From positions 1 to 44,160 of the forward strand of contig JAIOPT010000075.1 in the NCBI GenBank assembly GCA_021413765.1: 44,160 nucleotides of DNA, read 5' to 3'. This document shows, one piece after another, positions 19,494 to 27,169 of the stretch; positions within the stretch are counted from its first letter, which is position 1, and every line of letters begins with the position of its first letter. The translations under genes and the position numbers were made by a program. The notes beneath the pieces are model-generated. The model searched no databases. It was not told the origin of the DNA and saw only the letters and a list, made by a program, of their open reading frames with translations. This DNA comes from Betaproteobacteria bacterium. GTDB taxonomy: Bacteria > Pseudomonadota > Gammaproteobacteria > Burkholderiales > Gallionellaceae.

Positions 19494-19507
19494 ATGCGCC
19501 GCCGTTT

Positions 19508-20455
19508 TTAACGTAGTTTGATGCCTGCCTGTGTAGATAACCCCGGGAAAGCGCTCGCCATTCCCGCACCGAAACGCTTGGCGAGCCGCTCAGCGATACC
19601 TTCATGGGTAGTGAAATCGACAATGTTCTCTGCCTTGATCACATCGCGCGCCACGCTATCCATACTGCCCATGCCATCCGCCAAGCCCAGCTCAATGCTC
19701 TTTTGACCGGTCCAGATCAGGCCACTGAATATATCTGGTGATTCCTTCAGTCGCTTGCCGCGTCCTTGTTTCACTACCTCAATAAATTGCTGGTGAATTT
19801 CGGCGAGCATATTTTTAGCATGTTCCTGCTGTCCCACATTAACTGGCGAAAATGGATCCATAAAACCCTTGTTCTCACCCGCCGTCATCAAGCGGCGCTC
19901 CACTCCTAGCTTTTCCATCGTGCCAGTAAAGCCAAAACTATCCATCAACACACCGATTGACCCAACCAAGCTCGCTTTATTGACAAAAATCTTGTCCGCC
20001 GCCGCCGCCACGTAATAACAACCGGAAGCGCATATATCCTCAATTACTACATACAACGGGATCTTTGGATACTTGGCACGCAAACGATGGATTTCATCAT
20101 TAATATTACCCGATTGCACCGGACTACCGCCGGGGCTATCCATTCGCAGAATCACCCCTTGCGTGTGACTATCCTTGAATGCATCCTGCAGGCTGGTCAT
20201 AACGCTATCGGCGTTGGCCGCAGTCTCTGCCGCGATCACGCCATGCATTTCCACCAGCGCAGTGTGCTTGCCAGTTAATGGCAACTCGGATTTGCCTATC
20301 CAACCCATAAACAGGAATAGCAAAATGCAGAGATAGCCAAACGTCAGCACCTTGAAAAAAATACTCCAATGGCGCGCCCTGCGCTGCTCCTGAATGGCTG
20401 ACATAGCGAGCTTCTCCAGCACGCCGCGTTCCCAGTTATTGTTTTGCTCTGACAT
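19508..20455 (-). CDS. sppA: Signal peptide peptidase SppA-like, S49 family
   Basis: A 315-residue short-form S49 peptidase anchored by one N-terminal helix (about 33-53), with its catalytic domain outside the cytoplasm. The Ser-Lys dyad is visible as Ser144 in ICASGCYYVA and Lys196 in TAGENKGFMDPF. MDSPGGSP (105-112) supplies the oxyanion hole. These enzymes degrade released signal peptides and membrane debris. The start ATG has GAGGAT just upstream. It is convergent with tesA with only 14 bases between stops, and follows the HAD phosphatase gene by 45 bases on the same strand, so the two probably share a transcript. Confidence 0.93.
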   Translation of the reverse strand: MSEQNNNWERGVLEKLAMSAIQEQRRARHWSIFFKVLTFGYLCILLFLFMGWIGKSELPLTGKHTALVEMHGVIAAETAANADSVMTSLQDAFKDSHTQGVILRMDSPGGSPVQSGNINDEIHRLRAKYPKIPLYVVIEDICASGCYYVAAAADKIFVNKASLVGSIGVLMDSFGFTGTMEKLGVERRLMTAGENKGFMDPFSPVNVGQQEHAKNMLAEIHQQFIEVVKQGRGKRLKESPDIFSGLIWTGQKSIELGLADGMGSMDSVARDVIKAENIVDFTTHEGIAERLAKRFGAGMASAFPGLSTQAGIKLR

Positions 20456-20500
20456 AATTAATCCTCAATAAAAAACTGCACCCAGGGCACCTCTAGTATA

Positions 20501-21157
20501 TCAGGCGAATTCTTTAAACCACGCGCGCAGTCCGACAAAATCGTCCAGCAACGCCAACGGTTCCAAGGCACGCAACTGGTCTACCGGATGCGCGCCGTGC
20601 GTCACACCAATCGCGTCCACGCCGGCGTTACGCGCCATTTGCAAATCATGCGTGGTATCGCCCACCATCAGCACACGCTGCGCCATCACTCCAAGCTCAT
20701 CCATGATTTCCAGCAACATCGCTGGATGCGGCTTGGAAAATGTTTGGTCTGCCGTGCGGGTAGCGTGGAAGTAAGACTCCATCCTGCTGGTTTGCATGGC
20801 CCGCTTTAATCCCTGTCGGCTTTTGCCTGTCGCCACTGCCAGCCAGTGCCCGGCAGCATGCAACTCCGCAATTGTCTGCTGCGCTCCCTCGAACAATGGA
20901 ATTGCCTCACCCTGCGCCAGGAAATGATGACGATAACGTGCCACCAGATCATCGCGCTGATTCTCCTGCAAATCCGGCACGGCTTGACGCAGCGCCTCAT
21001 TCAACCCCAGGCCAATTACATACTTCGCAGCAACATCGCTAGGCTCGTTTAAGCCCAAATCCCGACATGCAGCCTGGATCGAACTCGCTATCACAGCCGT
21101 GGAGTCCATCACGGTGCCATCCCAATCGAACACAATCAAATCATAACGTTTCGCCAT
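20501..21157 (-). CDS. HAD-superfamily phosphatase, phosphoglycolate phosphatase-like
   Basis: A 218-residue HAD hydrolase. Motif I DWDGTVMDS holds the nucleophile Asp11 and the acid Asp13, motif II is the Thr in VATGKSRQG, motif III is a Lys near SKPHPA, and motif IV is VGDTTHDLQMA. The helical cap after motif I is of the PGP/beta-PGM type. It likely dephosphorylates a small metabolite; phosphoglycolate is the usual guess but cannot be shown from sequence. A GGAAGA ribosome site lies upstream. It precedes the S49 peptidase, a pairing common in betaproteobacteria, often with rluC upstream, which is absent here. Confidence 0.9.
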   Translation of the reverse strand: MAKRYDLIVFDWDGTVMDSTAVIASSIQAACRDLGLNEPSDVAAKYVIGLGLNEALRQAVPDLQENQRDDLVARYRHHFLAQGEAIPLFEGAQQTIAELHAAGHWLAVATGKSRQGLKRAMQTSRMESYFHATRTADQTFSKPHPAMLLEIMDELGVMAQRVLMVGDTTHDLQMARNAGVDAIGVTHGAHPVDQLRALEPLALLDDFVGLRAWFKEFA

Positions 21158-21782
21158 TGAAATCTTCCAAAAAATGAGGCGCGGATATTAGCATTTTTGC
21201 CGACACCACTACCAAGCATTACCGATATGCATACTACCGTCTGGCGTTGCGCACTATGAAAACAACTTGACGATCAAATTCAAGTGATGATCGTTTGGCT
21301 GGGAATTTAAAAAAATGCCGGCAAGAGGCTTAGCCGCCGATGATGCTGAGATACAGTCTCTATTAATGTTTATTGCTGACTTGGCAAAATAAGTTTGAAA
21401 TATACATCGTTGCTAGTGTAATAAATTTTGAGTATAAAAATCATGGTTAATTCCATGAAATCTACAAGCTGAATCCACGAAGCGTTCGCCGAACAATGGC
21501 GAACTTGGTTTAAGCGGTGCGCCCGAAGAGATGAACCTGGCCACTGGGAAGTTGCTATTTCACTGTCCTGAAAGGCTTGCCGGTTCGGACAAATCTGGGC
21601 GCTGGAGTGTTATGGTTTGGTTTTGACTTTGGGCACTAGCCTGCATGGTCTGTCTGCAAGCTTTCAGAAAACTTTCAGGAAACAATCAAATCTTTCGGCC
21701 TTCATTCTCTGCTAGACCGGTTTTGACTTTGTTTTGACTTTGTTTTGCCGTCTACTTTGCTTTTATCTTATTAATTGTTTTT
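21158..21782. other. Gene-poor spacer with TTTTGACTTTG repeats
   Basis: 625 bases without a supported gene between the HAD phosphatase and the DUF4062 gene. The 11-mer TTTTGACTTTG occurs three times: at 21621 and as a direct tandem at 21721 and 21732. A 7-bp hairpin GTTCGCC/GGCGAAC sits at 21484-21504. Composition turns AT-rich towards the right. It probably marks the edge of an acquired segment. Confidence 0.5.
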
Positions 21783-22886
21783 TTAAGCCATTTTTTTCTT
21801 TGCTTCTGCACGTAGTCGTCTAGCTACAAATGGATCCTTTTCTAAATATGCCATGTCTTGCAAATCAATTGGTGGAGCAGCCCTAAAAATTTCTTTGTAC
21901 GTGTTGAGTAGCGATAACTGCCGTCTCATAATCATTAAATCACGTCCTGCCTCATTTTGAATTGATACTAACAGAGCAAATCTTTCATCATCCAAATTAA
22001 GTTTTTCACTAAACACTATAATGTCAGGAGATTTAATCACAGCTTCAACAGCCTTTTCAATGTCTATGTCTTGTATCCGCAAATATCGAATTAATACACT
22101 ATTCATAACAATTTTAGCTGCCAGGTTCTTTTCGATTTGAGTGATTAAATGCGCAGATTTATCCTTGTCAGGCTCCACCTTTTTGACAATTGCTTCAGAA
22201 TAAGACTTGAGTGCCTCGACTATTTGATTCAAGGTTTGAACCTGCGTGGTTAATCCGTGTAGTGCTGAATCAGTCGTTTTACGAGATAGATAATCCGCCA
22301 TTAATCCCGCCCATTGGTCACGAAGCCAAGAAGAAATTTGACTAAAAGTATCGAATTCCTTCACTAAATTATTTCTTGATTCGGAAAATATAGAATCCAA
22401 TAACTGAAATACTCCGACATTGTCTACATGTGCGTACTTAATGGGAATGCCGCGATTTTCTTTATATGTTTGATATTCAATAGATACACCTTTCTCAACA
22501 AATATATAAATCGGAAGATCATGGGAACGAGCTCGCTTATATTCCTCAACAGTAATTGAATTATAAAACTGGTATCTTTTGTCGATGTCCTCTTCGCTAA
22601 TTACAATAGATTGTGATGGTAACTTACGTTGTTCAGATGCAGCGCTTCCATAACTGCCACCAATTATTAAAACAAAAATATGTGCATTCTCAACGGCATC
22701 ATAACAATTTATATCTAGTGGTTTATCGTGGTGGAATGGAATGTCGCCCCTTTCAAATAATACAGGTTCATATCCCAGCTCAATAATGAAACTTTCAAGG
22801 CTTGATCTAATATGCTTAAGATCATAAATAGGTAGAGCTAACGAAAACACGTGGCTTAGCCATTTCATTCTCCTTTTCCCGTTCAT
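21783..22886 (-). CDS. DUF4062-domain protein
   Basis: A 367-residue protein that is clearly AT-rich against its surroundings. The N-terminal ~115 residues fit DUF4062: a first strand VFSLALPIYDLKHIR (in place of the common VFVSST), LGYEPVLFERGD, then VENAHIFVLIIGGSYGS. The rest is mainly helical without a recognised domain, with a short coiled-coil-like part near 190-230. DUF4062 is a Rossmann-like, TIR-resembling domain often joined to NTPases in putative defence proteins. Here no NTPase is attached and the function is unknown. ATG 22886 or the in-frame ATG at 22868 could start it; the AAGGAG before the second is too close to serve it. Confidence 0.75.
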   Translation of the reverse strand: MNGKRRMKWLSHVFSLALPIYDLKHIRSSLESFIIELGYEPVLFERGDIPFHHDKPLDINCYDAVENAHIFVLIIGGSYGSAASEQRKLPSQSIVISEEDIDKRYQFYNSITVEEYKRARSHDLPIYIFVEKGVSIEYQTYKENRGIPIKYAHVDNVGVFQLLDSIFSESRNNLVKEFDTFSQISSWLRDQWAGLMADYLSRKTTDSALHGLTTQVQTLNQIVEALKSYSEAIVKKVEPDKDKSAHLITQIEKNLAAKIVMNSVLIRYLRIQDIDIEKAVEAVIKSPDIIVFSEKLNLDDERFALLVSIQNEAGRDLMIMRRQLSLLNTYKEIFRAAPPIDLQDMAYLEKDPFVARRLRAEAKKKMA

Positions 22887-23013
22887 GTAACACGGAGGGC
22901 TATAAATACATCAACTCCGCAATTTAGCAGCAAAATACCCCTGCTACCAGAACAAAAAACTCGGTAGGTTGATCTGAATGAAATGAAGCCAAACATCACA
23001 TGGGGATGAACAC

Positions 23014-23157
23014 ATGCGTTACCGGCGTGCCGATGCAGCGGAAGACACATTCTTCTTCACTGTCAATCTGGCTGAACGGCACTCCGATTTATTGGTGCGG
23101 CATATCGATGACTTGCGCGCGGCCATGAATACTATGACAATAACTGCTATCAATTAA
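23014..23157 (+). pseudogene. Truncated REP-associated tyrosine transposase (RAYT) N-terminus
   Basis: Forty-seven codons begin MRYRRADAAEDTFFFTVNLA and continue ERHSDLLVRHIDDLR before unrelated residues and a stop. This is the N-terminus of Y1-type transposases tied to REP sequences (usual form MRYRRAxxxGxTYFFTVNLAER). The HUH motif and catalytic Tyr would lie further on and are missing, so the fragment is inactive. It sits between the AT-rich DUF4062 gene and the DUF1993 gene. Confidence 0.75.
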
Positions 23158-23170
23158 CCGAGAAAAACCT

Positions 23171-23680
23171 ATGACCACTTATATGTACACCACGTCCGTA
23201 CCTGTTTTCAAGCAGCTATTGAACAGCCTCAGCGTTATTTTGACCAAGGCTGAAGCATACGCTACCGAGAAAAATTTTAAACCGACAGTATTGTTGGAGG
23301 CGCGGCTATCCCCTGATATGTTCCCCTTGAACCGCCAAGTGCAAATTGCTACCGATTTTGCCAGGAGCGTGTCAGCGCGGCTGGCAGGTGTTGAGGTACC
23401 AGCATATGACGATAACGAACAAACCATCGCCGAGTTGCAGGCACGAATTGGCAAGACCTTGTCGTTTATTGAAAGCCTGACGCCCGCACAATTCGAAGGC
23501 AGCGAAACGCGTGAAATCGTATTACGCCCGGGCACACCGAAAGAGAAAAAAATAGTTGGCCACACCTACCTATCCAACTATGGTTTGCCGCAATTTTTAT
23601 TCCATGTCACCACGGCTTATGCGATTTTGCGACACAATGGTCTGCAAGTTGGCAAAGGCGATTTTATGGGTGCCTATTAA
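23171..23680 (+). CDS. DUF1993 family protein
   Basis: A 169-residue soluble protein matching DUF1993, a helical, DinB-like fold found in bacteria and fungi. Typical parts are the opening VPVFKQLLNSLSVILTKAE, LSPDMFPLNRQVQIATDFA near residue 46, and the ending LPQFLFHVTTAYAILRHNG with GKGDFMG. Length is normal and the frame is intact. The biochemical role of the family is not known. It stands alone, convergent with the amidinotransferase-like gene. No strong ribosome site is seen. Confidence 0.88.
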   Translation: MTTYMYTTSVPVFKQLLNSLSVILTKAEAYATEKNFKPTVLLEARLSPDMFPLNRQVQIATDFARSVSARLAGVEVPAYDDNEQTIAELQARIGKTLSFIESLTPAQFEGSETREIVLRPGTPKEKKIVGHTYLSNYGLPQFLFHVTTAYAILRHNGLQVGKGDFMGAY

Positions 23681-23739
23681 GGTTGTTTGAGTTTAGAGCG
23701 ACGCACGATATAGCCGTCAACATGTTGGGGGTACGCTTG

Positions 23740-24549
23740 TTATAGCTCAAGGGTGAGGCACTTGCATGCGCCCCCCGCTTTAATGAATTCCGAAACATCA
23801 ACCTCGATAACGGAAAAATTATTTTTACTGAGCGCAGCCTTCAACTCGTCCGATGCCTTGTTTAAAATAATATCATTGCCGATATTCACCGCATTACAGG
23901 CGAAGTTATTGGCATCCTGATCCGAAACCCAAATGATTCTGTCGCTGAATTCATTTTTGATTTTATTAACGCTCTGGGATGAGAATGCCTTTTCATAAGC
24001 GATAACATACCCATTCGCCAAAGGGCAAAATGCTGTATCAAGGTGATACCACCTCGAGTCAACAAGAGTCAGCCCGTTTACCCGAGCGTCTAAAATTGCG
24101 GCGATTTCATCCAACGCTTCTACATCGCTTCTGTGCCCGTAACCAACCCACACTTGCCCATTGGAATCATAAAGCGCATCACCCGCACCCTCGAATTTAA
24201 TATCGCTATTCAGCCGCCTGATGCGATAGCCGGAATCCTTAAAGAACTTGCTGAAGTGCGGCGACTCCGCCTGCCTTTCCGGATAGCGGAATGAAGACAC
24301 AATAACTTCGTGATCGCGGCATACCAAACCGCCATTGGCAGTGAATACCATATCCGGCAATCCAGCTACCGGCTCGATTAGCCTGATCGATGCTTTACTG
24401 GAGAGAATGTCATGGAAATTTTTCCATTGCTTCACCGCCAACTCCATATTTACCAGCCCCAGGTTTCCAGTCATCCAGGGGTTGATGACATAGCTGACTT
24501 CGAAATATCTGGGTTCACACATCAGAAATGTCTTCATCGGCTCATCCAT
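23740..24549 (-). CDS. Amidinotransferase-fold hydrolase (arginine deiminase / DDAH-like)
   Basis: A 269-residue enzyme of the guanidine-modifying superfamily. Signature segments are FTANGG (69-74), FEGAGDA near 120, the His-containing HLDTAF near 168, and GGACKC at 259-264 with Cys264 in the catalytic place. These residues hydrolyse guanidino groups through a covalent thiouronium adduct. The exact substrate (arginine, methylated arginine or an ornithine precursor) cannot be read from the sequence. The frame starts at 24549; the Met at 24537 is an equally likely start because family members often begin near xxxFLMCxP. No partner arc or rocF genes are nearby. Confidence 0.85.
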   Translation of the reverse strand: MDEPMKTFLMCEPRYFEVSYVINPWMTGNLGLVNMELAVKQWKNFHDILSSKASIRLIEPVAGLPDMVFTANGGLVCRDHEVIVSSFRYPERQAESPHFSKFFKDSGYRIRRLNSDIKFEGAGDALYDSNGQVWVGYGHRSDVEALDEIAAILDARVNGLTLVDSRWYHLDTAFCPLANGYVIAYEKAFSSQSVNKIKNEFSDRIIWVSDQDANNFACNAVNIGNDIILNKASDELKAALSKNNFSVIEVDVSEFIKAGGACKCLTLEL

Positions 24550-24614
24550 TTTCTTATAACGAATAACGCTGTTATCGATAAGTTGTTAAAAATTCGGGCT
24601 TGTTCAACATGGCC

Positions 24615-24776
24615 TTAAAGCACCTCACCGCCAAATGCCGCCGCCACTTCTGCTCGCAACAATGCTAGATCATTGTCCCTGTAGCGCGACGAAAAATGAA
24701 ATGGAATGACGCAACCAACTTCTGCAGCATGGGCAAGTTCGCCTGCCTGACGCGCAGTCAGGTGGAATTTACGCCT
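24615..24776 (-). pseudogene. C-terminal fragment of an RNase Z-like metallo-beta-lactamase protein
   Basis: Read leftwards, the last ~53 codons are KFHLTARQAGELAHAAEVG then CVIPFHFSSRYRD, ending AAAFGGEVL and a stop. This resembles the C-terminus of ribonuclease Z-like MBL-fold enzymes (HLTaxqAGxxAxxAgvxxlvPFHFSpRY). The matching N-terminal part is absent. The homology stops at about 24776 where IS110 sequence begins on the other strand, so the host gene was cut by the insertion or a later deletion. Confidence 0.6.
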
Positions 24777-24777
24777 T

Positions 24778-25301
24778 CCATGTTCGGCATCGCGCTGCCA
24801 CAGAAAGTGACTTGCCTGCGCCGCGAGATCGGCAAGCACCTGGAAGATCTGCCGGGTTACGCCAACCTGTGCGTAAACGATCTGCTGGCACACACCGCCG
24901 AGCTCGACGTAACAATCGCCGAATACGACCGCGCCATCGCCCAGGCCGCACGTGACGATGAACGCAGCAAACGCCTGATGAAACTCCCCGGCATCGGCCA
25001 GGTCACCGCCAGCGCCATGCTGGCCAGTATAAGCGGTGGTCATGACTTCGATAACGGACGCCAGGTGGCAGCGTGGATCGGCCTTGTGCCGGGCCAATAA
25101 AGTAGCGGCGGCAAGGCGCGACTCGGCCGCATCACCAAGGCCGGCGACAAACAGGATAGATTCAGCCGCTGGGCGCGAGCATTACAACAGCGGCGCGGCT
25201 ACTGGCGCGCGGTGATCGCCATCGCGGCAACAAATGCTCGGCTGGCGTGGGCGGTGCTGAAGTACGGGGAAGATTTCAAACTGGAGTTGATTAAAGACTG
25301 A
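24778..25301 (+). pseudogene. Decayed IS110-family transposase
   Basis: The frame starts in the middle of the enzyme (FGIALPQKVTCLRREIG), runs through the C-terminal transposase_20 domain (LMKLPGIGQVTASAML, DFDNGRQVAAWIGLVPGQ), and meets an in-frame TAA at 25098 exactly where the family has a Tyr (normally GQYSSGGK). It then continues in the same frame, SSGGKARLGRITKAGDK, skips the expected next block and resumes at DRFSRWARALQQRRGYWRA. The N-terminal DEDD catalytic half is missing. So there is a 5' truncation, a nonsense codon and an internal deletion. Confidence 0.85.
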
Positions 25302-25677
25302 AAATCAAAACCGTCTGCCAGAGAGAAGAAACTTGAAAGGAATATACGCGCCGCCGAACGGCGACAAAGAATCACCGATGCACTGCCAGCGTTCATGTGA
25401 AGCGGGTTGGACCCGCGCCGGGAGAGCCTGATTAACTTTATGGGGAAAGCAGTAGAACCCGACTAACGATTGAGGCCCCGGCGCGCGTCTTTCATCAGGG
25501 TCCGGGCAATAGCCCAACATGACCGGTTGTAGTTTAGCAGTCCTTCACCTTCTCGCACGATGCAAGCAGCGCGACATGAAACGGAATAGAGAATGGCAAT
25601 GAGATAAAAACTTCAGAAGCGCTTGCGAATTTGGGGAAGCCCTTGTAGTTTTGTTAAACTTGAAACAGGGGTGAAAG
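25302..25677. other. IS110 3' flank and spacer, no gene
   Basis: About 375 bases after the decayed transposase with no supported gene. The part up to about 25530 probably is the non-coding tail of the same IS110 element. The right limit is unclear. Confidence 0.35.
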
Positions 25678-25847
25678 TTGAAACAGCGAGTACCAAGCGT
25701 AATTTACAGTAAAGAATTTCGTGAACAAGCGGTCAAGCAAATCACAGAAGAAGGGTTAAACTTTAGGAAGCGGCGCGGCGTTGGTCGATGCCTGTTTCCA
25801 CGTTGGAGTTCTGGCTAAAGGCCACACAGATAGGGAAATTGCCATAG
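25678..25847 (+). pseudogene. IS3-family OrfA fragment with frameshift
   Basis: From a TTG at 25678 the frame reads KQRVPSVIYSKEFREQAVKQ then ITEEGLNFR. A one-base loss near 25767 shifts it; in the next frame AARRWSMPVSTLEFWLKATQ continues to a stop at 25847. Together they form the N-terminal helix-turn-helix of an IS3-type OrfA. No OrfB follows, so it is a remnant. Confidence 0.7.
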
Positions 25848-25962
25848 TCCGCGAAAAAGTCTGCTCCACGATTGTCGCGCTGGGTCATGAGATGTCGAAG
25901 ACCAACATACACTGTTATGGATAACTTATGCATGGGCGACCCAGATCGCCCCGCCCCCGGTA

Positions 25963-26613
25963 TTACGGAGCCACTTTTGGGTATCCGACAGTCTGTGACA
26001 GCAATACCTGTTGGTCATGCGTTAACCCAAGTACATCGGCAATCGCCGTGCGGTCGATCCAGGCTCGGATGACAGTGGCTAGCCCATTGCTGGCTGCGAA
26101 CAGGTATACATTCTGTGAAATAGCGCCAGCCGCGGCAGATGCATAGGACTCGCGCTGAGCTGCCGGTATAAAACTCATCCGCGAATGGTCGGCCACGTAC
26201 ACCAGATCCAGCGGCGCCTCATCCACGAAGTCTTGGTAACCCGTGACACGTCTCAAATCGCTTGCCGCAACCAATTGCAATTCATGTGTCGTTGCATCAT
26301 AACGGTAAGCTCCTGAAGGTAGCGCGACGAATACGTCAATCTCCTGGGCATTCAAAGCCGAAGGGGCAGTGCGTCCGCCGTCGGCCCGATTCATTCCATA
26401 AGCGGCCCAGAGAAGACCTGAAAGCAGCGGCAAGGGTAACGGGTCACGAGCAAAGTCTCGGGACGAATGGCGTATGGCTAGCGCCTCCATCAACGGAAGG
26501 CCGCCGTGTTTCTCGGGCGGCGGCAGTGAAATTGAAGTTGCCGTGTCTCCTTTGGAAGGCTTGGGTCGTAACTGTCCCATCATGCCGAGTGCAAGCTTGG
26601 TCAAAGTGCTCAT
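25963..26613 (-). CDS. SagB-type nitroreductase-family oxidoreductase
   Basis: A 216-residue flavin oxidoreductase. The N-terminal part IRHSSRDFARDPLPLPLLSG near residue 47 followed by LLWAAYGMNR is the FMN-binding start shared by SagB/ThcOx-like nitroreductases. The middle has VFVALPSGAYRYD, and the C-terminus has ISQNVYLFAASNGLATV with LLSQTVGYP. In peptide toxin pathways such enzymes oxidise azolines to azoles, but stand-alone relatives of unknown role are common and no cyclodehydratase is seen here. ATG 26613 is chosen because GGAGGAA lies six bases upstream; the longer frame starts at 26631. Confidence 0.87.
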   Translation of the reverse strand: MSTLTKLALGMMGQLRPKPSKGDTATSISLPPPEKHGGLPLMEALAIRHSSRDFARDPLPLPLLSGLLWAAYGMNRADGGRTAPSALNAQEIDVFVALPSGAYRYDATTHELQLVAASDLRRVTGYQDFVDEAPLDLVYVADHSRMSFIPAAQRESYASAAAGAISQNVYLFAASNGLATVIRAWIDRTAIADVLGLTHDQQVLLSQTVGYPKVAP

Positions 26614-27169
26614 AGTAGTTCCTCCATTCATGTCCGATGTAACAAGCGTTCCTAATTGCGGATCACGATCTATAAAGCTATAGAGACGAGAATTTTTCTT
26701 GTCTCTTCACCTTCTTTGTCAGCGCCACAATTTCACTTTACAGATTAAAGTATATTCAGCTATTTCGACTTCGTCCGTGTGGCACCGTACATAAGATAAA
26801 AAGATTGCAATCATTTTTATGTTTGGCCCATACATAAAACTGATTACTGCTTAACCCATTGGACCTCACTTTTGCCAACCGACATCATTAGCCACTAAAG
26901 GTGCAATTTTTTAGCTCGAGGAAGCCGCAATTAATTGGCATTGCCTTTGTTTACCTGTCGAAAAATTTTACAGTGTTTTGTTTGAAGCGAAGATTTGATT
27001 CGACACACCCAGCCCAAAAAATAATTAGTTACGAATAAATATATATTTATCACACTTAAAAAAAATGGCTTAATTTTTGCTTGCGTGAAATGTGTATGTA
27101 GGGCTATAGCTTAGTTTGGGTCTTGGTGTAAATTGGGAAGGTAATTTCTACAAAAATAGTGAGGGAATT
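26614..27169. other. AT-rich intergenic region with copy 1 of a ~68-bp repeat
   Basis: About 550 bases without a gene, between the leftward nitroreductase and the rightward PEP-CTERM operon, so promoters for both should lie here. Bases 26712-26779 are a diverged copy of 30977-31045, sharing GTCAGCGCC, CACTTTACA and TTCGTCCGTG in the same order and spacing. A TGGCAC at 26780 recalls half of a sigma-54 site but no TTGC follows at the right distance. Confidence 0.45.

Noticed and set aside
24615-25097. 160-codon minus-strand frame taken as a single protein
   Set aside because: Only its last ~53 codons resemble a protein family (RNase Z-like); the rest is the antisense of the IS110 transposase.
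26780-26795. Possible sigma-54 promoter (TGGCAC) before the PEP-CTERM operon
   Set aside because: The TTGC element is absent at the needed spacing.
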